Source of the DNA: Actinoplanes sp. N902-109
GTDB lineage: Bacteria; Actinomycetota; Actinomycetes; Mycobacteriales; Micromonosporaceae
DNA: 64,000 nucleotides
Assembly: GCF_000389965.1 (NCBI RefSeq)
Contig: NC_021191.1
Coordinates: forward strand, 3,039,501 to 3,103,500
Reading direction: 5' to 3'
Made by a program: the position numbers and the translations under genes. The notes below the pieces were generated by a model. That model saw only the letters and a program-made list of their open reading frames with translations, was not told the origin of the DNA and searched no databases. This document shows, piece after piece, positions 52,784-61,106 of the stretch; the stretch's first letter is position 1; each line of letters opens with the position of its first letter.

Positions 52784-54979
52784 TCAGAGGTTCCTGCTCC
52801 GCAGCCAGGTGCGGATGGTCTCGGTGAGTTCGGCCTTGCGCTCCAGCGGCAGCCAGTGCCCGGCCGGTTCGCTCATCTCGGTCAGGTCCGCGCAGGCCGT
52901 ACGCATCGGGTCGCCCTGGTGGTTGCCGGTGACGCTGCAGATCACGTCCCAGTCGCCGTTGACGAACAGCACCGGCAAGGACAGCCGGCCGCCGTCGCGG
53001 GCTTCGCGGGCGTACGCGATGTTGGCGTCGTCGTTGGTGTACCACGCTGCTGAGGGGCGGAAGCCCTGGGCCTTGAAGCCTCGCACCAGGACGTCGAAGT
53101 CGGCCGGCGGCCACAGGGCCGGGTCGGGCTCGGTGGGCGGGGCGTGGTGCGCGCTGCCGAAGCGGCCGCCGTCACGGGTGACCGTCGCCGTGGGTGCGAC
53201 CTTGCCGATGGCCTCGGGGGAGCCCGGCTGGTAGACCGAGGCCAGCGTTGCTGCCGGGTCGGCGTCGAGGTCGGCGACCGCGGTGTCGAAATGCGTGGTG
53301 TAGTAACGGTAGTAGTCCCATTGGCCGTCCGGGTACTCGTCGGTGGGGTAGATGCTGCGGTCGACCAGCGGCACGAGGGTGCTCAGGCTGTTCGAGTCGG
53401 GGAAGTACGCCCACGAGGTCAGCACGACGCCACGGCAGCGCTGCGGCTCGTGCGCGGCCAGCGCTCCGACCACGATGGAGCCCCAGTCGTGCCCGACCCA
53501 GACGGCGGCCCCGCCGCCGAGGTGGTCGTGGAATTCTGCCATGTCCGCCACGATTTCCCGGATGGCGTACGCCTCCCTGCCCGCCGGGGCGAAGGACTCG
53601 CCGAAGCCGCGCAGGTCGGGCGCGACACAGTGCCAGCCGTCGGCGGCGAATGCCGTCATCTGCGCTCGCCAAATCAGGCCGATGGCCGGCCAGCCGTGCA
53701 GGAAGATCATCAGTGGTCCGTCAGCCGGTCCGCACTCCAGGTAGTGCGTCTGCTGGCGAGGCGTGCGGAGAGTACGCGCGACCAGCTCGGCGTCGGTCCG
53801 CCGGTTCCGGTTCCGGGCGGTCCCGGCGATCGCCGCGGCCAGGACCAGCACCACCTCCAGCACGCCGTATCCCACTGCTGTCGGCTTGAGGCCGAACGCC
53901 TCCACGGCCAGTCCGGCGGCCAGCGCGGGAACGCTGAAGGCGAGGTAGCTGATGATGTACATCGTCGCGAAGACCTGCCCTCGCCCGGTTTCCGGGGCCG
54001 CCTCGCCGAGCGTGTGGATGGCGAACCGGAACGAGGCGCCGAAACCGAAACCGGCCACCACCGACCCGGCGACGTACAGCGGCATCGCGTTGGCCAGCAG
54101 CGCTGCGACGGTGATCAGCACGCCGAGGGCGAGGGTGCCGTAGCCGGACCACTCCCGCCGGCGCGGTGGTATCACCATCGAGGCAGCGGTGCCGGCGATC
54201 CCGGCGACGAAGAACGCCGCGAGCACGACGCCCACGACGAAATGGCTGTGTACGTCGAGGACTTCGCTCAGGATCGACGAGCCGAGCGACAGGTACAGCC
54301 CGGCAAGTGCCCACGTCGCGGTGATGGACGGCAGCAGGGCCAGGAAGGCGGGCCGGATGTCCGGCGGCAGCCCGGCGCTGGGCACCAGCGAACGCCAGAT
54401 CGACTGCTGCGGTTCCGGCGCCGTGCGGGTGCGTTCCGGGATCCACCACACCAGTACGGCCAGCAGCAGGTAGACGCCGGCGAGGAGCCAGAAGACCAGC
54501 TGGCGGGGCAGCGGCGCGAACTGCACCAGGGCACCGGCGAGGACCGCTCCGATCGCGATGCCGAGCGCCGGGACCGCGCTGCTGACCAGGGAACCGGACC
54601 GCGGGCTGGGTGCGGAGTCGGTGATCATGGCCGTTGTGGTGCCGGTGGCAGCGCCCACGGCGAAGCCCTGCACGATGCGCGCCACCATCAGCCCGCCGGT
54701 GCCACCGGCGATCGCGAACAGCAGCATGCCCACGGCGAGCAGGACCAGGGCCGCGGAGGCGACCGGCCGGCGGCCGACCCGGTCGGACAGCGAGCCGACA
54801 GTCAGCAGCGCACCGAGCAGCGCGAACACGTAGACGGCGAAGACGACCGTCAGGGTGACCGCGGAGAAGCCCCAGAGCTGCTGGTAGACGGGATAGAGCG
54901 GGGACGGCGCCGAGGCGGCCGTCAGCGTCGCGGCGCCGGCAGCCCCGGCAACGGCAAAGGAGAGTGGACGAGTGAACAC
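52784..54979 (-). CDS. MFS transporter fused to an epoxide-hydrolase-like alpha/beta hydrolase
   Basis: One uninterrupted 731-codon frame. Residues 1-400 are a 12-helix MFS carrier (LSDRVGRRPVASAALVLL loop, GFAVGAATGTTTAMITD). After the linker RNRNRRTDAELVARTLRT, residues about 420-731 are an alpha/beta hydrolase: FLHGWPAIGLIWRAQM, PDLRGFGESFAP, nucleophile WVGHDWGSIVV (Asp), NGDWDVICSV and AGHWLPLERKAE (His), i.e. epoxide-hydrolase type. Both halves look complete. GGAGG supports the GTG at 54977-54979. The hydrolase end would be cytoplasmic, so import or export may be linked to hydrolysis. Confidence 0.85.
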   Translation of the reverse strand: MFTRPLSFAVAGAAGAATLTAASAPSPLYPVYQQLWGFSAVTLTVVFAVYVFALLGALLTVGSLSDRVGRRPVASAALVLLAVGMLLFAIAGGTGGLMVARIVQGFAVGAATGTTTAMITDSAPSPRSGSLVSSAVPALGIAIGAVLAGALVQFAPLPRQLVFWLLAGVYLLLAVLVWWIPERTRTAPEPQQSIWRSLVPSAGLPPDIRPAFLALLPSITATWALAGLYLSLGSSILSEVLDVHSHFVVGVVLAAFFVAGIAGTAASMVIPPRRREWSGYGTLALGVLITVAALLANAMPLYVAGSVVAGFGFGASFRFAIHTLGEAAPETGRGQVFATMYIISYLAFSVPALAAGLAVEAFGLKPTAVGYGVLEVVLVLAAAIAGTARNRNRRTDAELVARTLRTPRQQTHYLECGPADGPLMIFLHGWPAIGLIWRAQMTAFAADGWHCVAPDLRGFGESFAPAGREAYAIREIVADMAEFHDHLGGGAAVWVGHDWGSIVVGALAAHEPQRCRGVVLTSWAYFPDSNSLSTLVPLVDRSIYPTDEYPDGQWDYYRYYTTHFDTAVADLDADPAATLASVYQPGSPEAIGKVAPTATVTRDGGRFGSAHHAPPTEPDPALWPPADFDVLVRGFKAQGFRPSAAWYTNDDANIAYAREARDGGRLSLPVLFVNGDWDVICSVTGNHQGDPMRTACADLTEMSEPAGHWLPLERKAELTETIRTWLRSRNL

Positions 54980-54992
54980 GTGACCTCCGTCA

Positions 54993-55012
54993 AAAGCAAT
55001 ACTATTTGCTTT
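54993..55012. promoter_or_regulatory. AT-rich inverted repeat, probable operator
   Basis: AAAGCAA and TTGCTTT are perfect arms around 6 bases, 13 bases before the GTG of the MFS-hydrolase gene. It looks like a TetR/MarR operator, but no intact regulator gene lies next to it. The remaining bases to 55266 hold no gene I can support. Confidence 0.55.
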
Positions 55013-55266
55013 AACCGCGAACGGGCGCGCTCAAACGCGCTTGCATGTGACCACGCGGTGCCTGACCGAGGAGCGGTCGGTCGTCCCGGGGGACGGCCGA
55101 CGTCAGCGCACTGCCCGAGGAGGTCGTAGCCCCGTGGCCGTACCCCTTCTCCCCGTCATGGCGACGATGGTTCCCCGCCGGGATGCGGACGATTGCCGCC
55201 GCCTTCTCCGTCGCACCAAGGCGACGTTTTCTTGTTCTCAGGGGCAGAAACAGCGTGCTTCGCTGC

Positions 55267-56196
55267 TCATTCGCCGGCGAATCCGGCCCATGCGGTGATG
55301 GCGAAGCCGTCGCCGTCCTGTCGTACCTGGGCTGCGCCGTGCCCCGGCCAGTGAGCCGGGATGACCAGCTCGTGGTGCTCGGCCGCACGGGCGAGATAGG
55401 TGCGGCGGGTCTTGGCCGCCAGGGCCGGATCGTCGCAGAAGCAGCTGTTCCAGTCCGGTCCGAGGACCTGCACGGGGCTGTGCACCATGTCCCCGACGAA
55501 GACAGCACGGTCGGTGCCCGAGTGCAGACTGAGCACGGACGAACCGGGGGTGTGGCCCGGTGCCGCCTCCAGCAGGAGGTTGCCGTCGATGCGGTGGGTG
55601 TCCTCCCACAGCACCGCCTGCCCGGCCTCATGGACAGGGGCGATGCTGTCGTTGAACACAAGTTTGCTGCCTGCCCAGCGGACACGTTCGTGCTCGTCGC
55701 GCGGCTCCCGGCTGCGACTCGGGTTAGCCGGGTCGAAGTACTGGTTGTCGGTGCGGGGGATCAGGTATGAGGCGTTGGGGAACGTCGGGACCCATCGGCC
55801 GTCTCGTAACTCGGTGTTCCAGCCGACGTGGTCGTAATGGATGTGCGTGTTGACGACGACGTCGACGTCCTCGGGCGCCACACCGGCCGCGCGCAGGCGG
55901 GCCAGGTAGTCGGTGCGCAACCCGGCGAACTGCGGGATCTGCGGGCGCTGGCGGTCGTTGCCGACCCCGGTGTCGACCAGAATGGTCCGGCCTTCGCTGC
56001 GCAGGACCCAGGTCTGGACGTGGCAGCGGTACGCGTCGTCGGCCGGCGTCCAGAAATCGGGCGCCAGCCAGTTCTCGTTGCGGTGCCAGGTTTCCGGATC
56101 GCTGGCCGGGATGATGAACCGGGCGGTCCGAACAGGCCCGGACCACTCGACAACGCGCGTTACTTCCACCTCGCCGAGGGTGATGGTTGCGGACAT
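55267..56196 (-). CDS. Metallo-beta-lactamase-fold hydrolase (lactonase-like)
   Basis: A 309-residue MBL enzyme with NTHIHYDHVGWN (His118 x His x Asp His), AAPGHTPGSSVLSL, FVGDMVHSP and a final IPAHWPGHGAAQV. The HxHxDH-type motif and long N-terminal strand set resemble quorum-quenching lactonases and methyl-parathion-hydrolase-like enzymes. GGGAG precedes the ATG at 56194-56196. No signal peptide. Substrate inferred only. Confidence 0.9.
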   Translation of the reverse strand: MSATITLGEVEVTRVVEWSGPVRTARFIIPASDPETWHRNENWLAPDFWTPADDAYRCHVQTWVLRSEGRTILVDTGVGNDRQRPQIPQFAGLRTDYLARLRAAGVAPEDVDVVVNTHIHYDHVGWNTELRDGRWVPTFPNASYLIPRTDNQYFDPANPSRSREPRDEHERVRWAGSKLVFNDSIAPVHEAGQAVLWEDTHRIDGNLLLEAAPGHTPGSSVLSLHSGTDRAVFVGDMVHSPVQVLGPDWNSCFCDDPALAAKTRRTYLARAAEHHELVIPAHWPGHGAAQVRQDGDGFAITAWAGFAGE

Positions 56197-56372
56197 TCTC
56201 GCTCTCCCGACATCGAGGCGGATCAAGCAGCTGGGCGGATCGCTGGCAAGGCTATGCCTCCGGCCGTCCGTTGGGGAGGTGCCGGCGCCGACATCGGTGA
56301 TCGAGCAGGCTATCTGCAGACCTCGCCGTGACGCCGGGCGGCGGGTCGAGGTGCCCGATCGCGGGACGGGGT

Positions 56373-57047
56373 TCAGCATCCGTCCGGACGGCGCCGGGCC
56401 GCCAGCGCCTCGCGCAAGGCTTGCAGCCCGTAGAAAGTCCGTGACTTCACCGTGCCGATCGGCACTTTGAGAATGTCCGCGGTCTCCGCCACCGAACGTT
56501 CCCGGAAGTAGATTTCCACCAGGGTCGTTCTGAAGTGCTCCGGCAGCGACGTCAACGCCTCGTGGACCTCGTGTGCGTCGAGCAGTTGCTGGATCGCGTC
56601 GTTCCTGGCGGCGTGGCGATCGATCCGTTCGCCACTGGCCTCCGGCACCCGGGCCTCGCGTGCCCGGATCGAGTCGATTGCTATGTGCCGCGCCACGGTG
56701 AACAGCCAGGCCCGGCTCCACCGGCCGTTGTGCGTCTGGGCTTCCGGGTTGCGCCACGCCCGCAGCAGTGTTTCCTGCAGGCAGTCCTCGGCTCGCTGCA
56801 CGTCGCCGTTGAGCAACCGGGTCAGGAACCGCAGCAGTACCGGAGCATGCGTCTGGTGCAGATGGCGAATGGCTGCGGCGTCCGCCCGCGGCCGTTCCAG
56901 CCGGCGGAGCAGTTCGCCCCGGGCGCTGTGGTGGATACTGTTGTCACCCGGCCCGCCGCCCTTCCTGGCATGCCTTGTCGGATGCGTTTTCCTGCTCTCA
57001 GCGACTGTCGCATTCGGCCTCGGCGCAGTGCCAAGCCCTACGGGCAC
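56373..57047 (-). CDS. ECF sigma factor (SigL/SigK-like)
   Basis: Up to 224 residues. Sigma2: HLHQTHAPVLLRFLTRLLNG and AEDCLQETLLRAWRNP; sigma4: LPEHFRTTLVEIYFRERSVA and VPIGTVKSRTFYGLQALREA. The start is unclear: GTG 57047 is the furthest, but codon use is poor before residue about 40. SigL/SigK-type genes are normally followed by a zinc anti-sigma gene. Here 176 bases without a gene and then an MBL gene follow. Confidence 0.85.
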   Translation of the reverse strand: MPVGLGTAPRPNATVAESRKTHPTRHARKGGGPGDNSIHHSARGELLRRLERPRADAAAIRHLHQTHAPVLLRFLTRLLNGDVQRAEDCLQETLLRAWRNPEAQTHNGRWSRAWLFTVARHIAIDSIRAREARVPEASGERIDRHAARNDAIQQLLDAHEVHEALTSLPEHFRTTLVEIYFRERSVAETADILKVPIGTVKSRTFYGLQALREALAARRRPDGC

Positions 57048-57177
57048 TCGGGATCGAGGTCACCCGCAATCGGTGCCGGACCCCCTCGTTCGTGGGGGAG
57101 TCCGGCGCCGGGGTGTGCCGGCGCGTGGCCGGCAAGCCCGCTACCGCCCTCCGGTCACGCCCGGGGCGGCACCGTCG

Positions 57178-57876
57178 TCACGCCAGGCTCGAAAGGATGT
57201 CGGCGATGGTGTCCGGCTGCGAGAGAAACGGATGGTGTCCCGTCTGGACCTCGATGACCTTGTCGGCCCGGCGGGAGAACTCGCGCTGCGCAGCGGCCGG
57301 CGTGCCCCGGTCGTCGGCGCAGACGATGTAGGTCGTGGGCGTGTCATGCCACGCCACCTGCCGGACCGGCTGCTGGGTGACGGCGATCGTCTGGCGGATC
57401 AGGCGGTGCTCGCCCTCGCGGGTGAGCTGCGGCGGGCAGTCCTGCATGAAGGTCTCCGCGAACAGCTCGGGCACCGCGCCGAACGTGCCGCTCTCGGGAT
57501 CGAAGTCGAGGAACGGCGGCGGTTCCGGTGCGCCGAACGTCGACAGCGACTCGCCGGGCTCCGGCAGATAGCTCGACAGGAACACCATGTGCTGAACCGC
57601 CGGAGCACCCACTGCGGCCTCGGCCGCGACAATTCCCCCGTAGCTGTGCCCGACGAGAATCGTCGGCTCGTCGCTCCCGGTGAGCGCAGCCCGCACCGCC
57701 GCGATGTCCTCAGCCAGCCCGGGGCCATCGTTCCCCGGGGGCCGGTCGCTCTCACCGCAGCTGGGCAACGCCGGTGCGACACTGCTCATACCGCGCTTGA
57801 GCAGCGCGTCAGCAGCTGGATGCCACCACCACTGCCCGTCTCGCACACACGCGCCATGCACGAATACCACTCGCAT
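57178..57876 (-). CDS. Alpha/beta hydrolase
   Basis: A 232-residue hydrolase of the esterase/hydroxynitrile-lyase-like branch: FVHGACVRDGQWWW, nucleophile ILVGHSYGGIVAAE (Ser), TYIVCADDRGTP (Asp), and VIEVQTGHHPFLSQP (His). AAGGAGG sits 6 bases before the ATG at 57874-57876. It is divergent from the truncated TetR gene, which presumably once regulated it. Confidence 0.9.
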   Translation of the reverse strand: MRVVFVHGACVRDGQWWWHPAADALLKRGMSSVAPALPSCGESDRPPGNDGPGLAEDIAAVRAALTGSDEPTILVGHSYGGIVAAEAAVGAPAVQHMVFLSSYLPEPGESLSTFGAPEPPPFLDFDPESGTFGAVPELFAETFMQDCPPQLTREGEHRLIRQTIAVTQQPVRQVAWHDTPTTYIVCADDRGTPAAAQREFSRRADKVIEVQTGHHPFLSQPDTIADILSSLA

Positions 57877-57908
57877 CTCTGCCTCCTTCTCGGTAGGAGC
57901 AACGTTAG

Positions 57909-57926
57909 ACGTAGCGCCAGTTACGT
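57909..57926. promoter_or_regulatory. Inverted repeat between hydrolase and TetR remnant
   Basis: ACGTA (57909-57913) and TACGT (57922-57926) flank 8 bases in the divergent promoter. It is a weak but well-placed operator candidate. Confidence 0.3.
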
Positions 57927-57940
57927 GAAAAAGTGTCGAG

Positions 57941-58108
57941 ATGGGCTGGCGCAAGCAACCGGAGATCCGCGAGCGCATCCTCGAAGCCTGCGTCGATCAT
58001 GTCCTCGCGCACGGGCTTTCCGGCCGCCTCGAACCGCTGGTGCAGGCGTCCGGCACCTCGACCCGCATGCTGATCTATCACTGCGGCTCCCGCGACGCGT
58101 TGCTGCGC
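57941..58108 (+). pseudogene. Truncated TetR regulator (HTH domain only)
   Basis: From ATG 57941, 56 residues are a good TetR N-terminal domain (PEIRERILEACVDHVLAHGL, SGTSTRMLIYHCGSRDALLR). After this the frame turns into Arg/Pro-rich sequence overlapping the antisense NmrA remnant, and the ligand/dimer domain is absent. A deletion or rearrangement about 58108 is likely. Confidence 0.7.
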
Positions 58109-58215
58109 CTGAGCTTGCCTTGCTGTGCGCGGAGTAGTCAGGTGTTTCTGACCCCAGGGTGCCGCCGCCCCACGTTCGGGAGCGGGTTCGGTCGCAGAGC
58201 CGGCGCGATCGGGTC

Positions 58216-58862
58216 TCAGGCGAACGCTGCGAGATGGTCTCGCAGGAACGTCCGGAACGATCGGGCCGGCCGGCCCAGGACGACCGGGACGTCGTCGTTG
58301 ACCCAATCGGAGTCGCCCTCGGCGAACAGCGTGACGGCCTGCGCGTTCATCGTCGCGATCGGGGCGGCAACGCCGGCGTCGATCAGGTCCTGCCGTTGCT
58401 GCTCGAAGGTGAGGGGACGAAACCTCACCCGCCTGCTGAGCAGGTCGGAGAGGTGCGCCGCGGAGGTTCTCCGGGCCGCTCGGCCAGTAGGTCTTGCCGG
58501 CGTGCCCGGCGGGTGCGGCGGCGACGGCTGCGGCCACGGCGGCGGGCGATGGGGGAGTCCACCGATGCCTTGCTGGTGATCTTCACGACGTGCTGGACCC
58601 CGGCACGGACGGCGCTGTCGACGACGGCGAGTTCCTGGGCCGGGATCGCCGGGCTGACCAGGATGACGGCCGAGACGTCGCGCATCGCGGCGTCGACGGT
58701 GTGCGGCACGGCGAGGTCACCGACGGCCACGTCCACCCCGGCCTGCGCGAGCGCATCGGTCCTCGCCGCGTCACGGACCAGGACGCGAACCGGCTCGCCG
58801 CGCCCGGCCAGCGAGCGTGCTGCTTCCGCGCCGACCTTGCCGGCTGTCGTCATAAGGATCAT
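58216..58862 (-). pseudogene. NmrA-type reductase gene with internal deletion and frameshift
   Basis: Starting at ATG 58860-58862 (overlapping the SDR stop), the N-terminal 105 codons are intact (MILMTTAGKVGAEAARSLAG to ITSKASVDSPIARR). A stretch equal to about 70-75 residues is missing. Then AGHAGKTYWPSGPENL appears in another frame, followed after a further shift by AAHLSDLLSRRVRFRPLTFE and the proper C-terminus RSFRTFLRDHLAAFA. Normal members have about 285 residues. It cannot yield a functional reductase. Confidence 0.75.
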
Positions 58863-59575
58863 GGCAGCTCCGCCAGGAACTTCTCGGCCTCGGCGCCCGT
58901 ACGCAGCAGGACCTCCTGGCTTGTCGCGGCCGGCCGGTTCGAGAGTGCCACGGCCACGGCGCCGATCTGGTCGGCGCTGACCCACAACGTCTCTCCGGGC
59001 ACCGCGCGGGTGCGCACCGGGCCCAGCACCAGCGCGTGAATGCGCCGGCTGTCGCCGGCCTCGGCGGCGAGGACCTCGCGCATCATCAGAATCGCTGCCT
59101 GCTCCATGCTCACCAAGCCACTTCCCGGTACGGGGAACAGTGCCGACTCGCCCACGACGACCGCGTACGAGCCGTCGGCGCCCAGCCGGGGCAGAACGGC
59201 GCGCGCCACCGCCATGTGGGTCGTCGCGAGTCCGGTGAAGGCGGCGTCCCAGTCGTCCCGGCCGATCTCCCACAGCTGCTTACCGGCCCACCAGCCGCCG
59301 ATGGGGGCCACGACGTCGTCGATGCCGCCAAGACGTTCCTGCATGGTGGTGGCGAGTGCCTCAGCTCCTTCGAATGTCGTGTAGTCGTGTGTGAACAGGT
59401 GCAGGTGATCGGTCGCGTCGTCGCCGAGAACCCGGCGGAACTCGTCAGCGCGCTCGTCGGTGCGGGTGGGTACGACCACCTGTGCGCCGGTGGCGAGGTA
59501 GGCGCGGACGGCGCCTTCTCCCACCGCGCCGCTGCCGCCGGGGATGAGAACCCGGCGAACCGTTGAAGCCGTCAT
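58859..59575 (-). CDS. Short-chain dehydrogenase/reductase (atypical)
   Basis: A 238-residue SDR with GGSGAVGEGAV cofactor loop and DDVVAPIGGWWAGKQLWEIG in place of the usual NNAG. The canonical YxxxK is replaced (SMEQAAILMMREV), so catalysis may differ. AAGGAG precedes the ATG at 59573-59575. Its stop overlaps the start of the broken NmrA gene. Divergent MarR gene with palindromes between. Confidence 0.85.
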   Translation of the reverse strand: MTASTVRRVLIPGGSGAVGEGAVRAYLATGAQVVVPTRTDERADEFRRVLGDDATDHLHLFTHDYTTFEGAEALATTMQERLGGIDDVVAPIGGWWAGKQLWEIGRDDWDAAFTGLATTHMAVARAVLPRLGADGSYAVVVGESALFPVPGSGLVSMEQAAILMMREVLAAEAGDSRRIHALVLGPVRTRAVPGETLWVSADQIGAVAVALSNRPAATSQEVLLRTGAEAEKFLAELP

Positions 59576-59596
59576 GTCAACTCCTTGGTTATACCA

Positions 59597-59655
59597 ACGT
59601 TGTTGGAACCAACGTAACAGGTCATCGTTGGTCTCGCCAATTGATTGGCTATGCT
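59597..59655. promoter_or_regulatory. MarR operators and leaderless promoter
   Basis: ACGTTG-N7-CAACGT at 59597-59615 and GCCAAT-TG-ATTGGC at 59636-59649 are perfect inverted repeats between SDR and MarR genes. TATGCT at 59650-59655 is a likely -10, 7 bases before the ATG at 59663, with TTGGTC (59628-59633) as -35. The second palindrome lies between these boxes, ideal for autorepression. Confidence 0.65.
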
Positions 59656-59662
59656 GAGCGTC

Positions 59663-60109
59663 ATGACCACTTCTGCTGCGCCCGCGCTGCTGCGCTCGCT
59701 GGCAAGTTGGCAATCAAGCCGGATCTCGGTCATCGGCGCTCGCCTGACCGCGGCCCGGATGCCGCTCGAGGCGCGTTCCGACTTCGCCGTGCTCGCCGCC
59801 CTGGAGGAATACGGCGAGCTCAGTCAGGCCGAGATCGGCCGCCGGCTCGGACTGGACCGCAACAACGTCAACGGCATCGTCACCCGCCTCGAGCAGCTCG
59901 ACCGGCTCGAACGACGCACCGACCCGCAAGACCGCCGGCGCAACATCGTTGCCGCCACCGAGTCCGGGCTGCAGTATCTGCACGACCTCAACGCGCTCGC
60001 CCGGGACGTCCAGGACGAACTGCTCGTTGCTCTGGACGCCGACGAGCGACAGCAGCTGGCGGCCCTGCTGGAGAAAGTGTTGTCCAGCCATCCGGCGCAG
60101 CCGGCCTGA
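59663..60109 (+). CDS. MarR-family transcriptional regulator
   Basis: A 148-residue winged-helix protein: ALEEYGELSQAEIGRRLGLD and NNVNGIVTRLEQLDRLERRT, then the wing DPQDRRRNIVAATESG. The ATG at 59663 has no ribosome site but a well-placed -10, so it is probably leaderless; ATG 59651 is an alternative. It probably represses itself and the divergent SDR gene, answering to a small phenolic or oxidant. Confidence 0.9.
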   Translation: MTTSAAPALLRSLASWQSSRISVIGARLTAARMPLEARSDFAVLAALEEYGELSQAEIGRRLGLDRNNVNGIVTRLEQLDRLERRTDPQDRRRNIVAATESGLQYLHDLNALARDVQDELLVALDADERQQLAALLEKVLSSHPAQPA

Positions 60110-60257
60110 CCGCACCGCACAGCCGGATCAAGTGCGGTGGCCGATCAGCCCCATCTGCCGACGCTCGGCGTCGACCAGTGGAGACAACCAGCCGTGCGCC
60201 TGTCGGTGAGCACGTCACGCAGCCACATGCGGTCCTGCTTCGTACGGCGGCGGAGTG

Positions 60258-61043
60258 TCAGATCAGGCGGGCGAGAGCGGCGGCGGTGGCTGACCCGGGC
60301 TCGGCCTGGTAGGAGATGATCACCTGACCGTCGGCACCGGCGGCGGTCAGGGCCTGGCGGCGCAGGGTGAGCGGACCGACGGCGGGGTGGTCGAAGCGCT
60401 TGAGTTCGTTGCGCATGCGGCGCACGTCGTGGGTCTCCCACAGGGTGCGGAAGGTGTCGTCGGTCAGCATCGACTCGAGCAGCGTACGGGTGGCCGGGTC
60501 GCGGAGGTCGGCTTCGGCGCGCAGCGCGGCGGTGGTCTGGTGGGCGATGTCGGCCCAGTCGGGGAACAGGGTGCGGATCCCGGGCGTGGTGAAGATGCCC
60601 CGGACGAGGTTCTGCCCTGGTGTGTAGAGCGGGGAGAGGGCCATCGCCAGCTTGTTCGCGGCCAGTACGTCGAAGCGCCGGTCGTGGACGTAGGCCGGGT
60701 TGTGCTCCCAGGAGTCGAGCAGGTCCCGCACATCGTCGGGCACCTCACCGGGCGGTTGCGGGCCGAGGGTGGGGAAGGCGAGCGCGCGCAGGTGGGCCGT
60801 CTCGTCCTGGCCGAGCCGCAGAGCGGTCGCCAGGGCCTGCAGCACCTGCTCGGAGGGGTGGCGGTCGATGCCCTGCTCGAGCCGCGTCAGATAGTGCACG
60901 CTGACACCGGCGAGGGCGGCGAGTTCGTCACGGCGCAGGCCGGGGACGCGGCGGCGGCCGTACGAGGTCACTGCCGCCTGCTGCACCCGGACGCGGGCCC
61001 GGCGTGACTTGAGGAAGTCGCCGAGCAGGTTGTCGCCGCTCAT
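60258..61043 (-). CDS. XRE regulator with MmyB-like ligand domain
   Basis: A 261-residue regulator: HTH_31 (10-80, VPGLRRDELAALAGVSVHYL, TRLEQGIDRHPSEQVLQALA) and MmyB-like PAS-type domain (105-255, HDRRFDVLAANKLAMALSPL). These usually act as repressors of a divergent oxidoreductase gene, here the SDR at 61107. It is the intact counterpart of the remnant at 48399. Confidence 0.92.
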   Translation of the reverse strand: MSGDNLLGDFLKSRRARVRVQQAAVTSYGRRRVPGLRRDELAALAGVSVHYLTRLEQGIDRHPSEQVLQALATALRLGQDETAHLRALAFPTLGPQPPGEVPDDVRDLLDSWEHNPAYVHDRRFDVLAANKLAMALSPLYTPGQNLVRGIFTTPGIRTLFPDWADIAHQTTAALRAEADLRDPATRTLLESMLTDDTFRTLWETHDVRRMRNELKRFDHPAVGPLTLRRQALTAAGADGQVIISYQAEPGSATAAALARLI

Positions 61044-61106
61044 CGGGCCAGCCTAGCCCTGCGGGGGTGCTGGCTACCGGGGCTGCGGCGAGAGACGGTC
61101 GGGGGC

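Noticed and set aside
53144..55129. 661-codon plus-strand frame opposite the MFS-hydrolase fusion
   Set aside because: Arg/Gly/Asp-rich antisense shadow with no family features.
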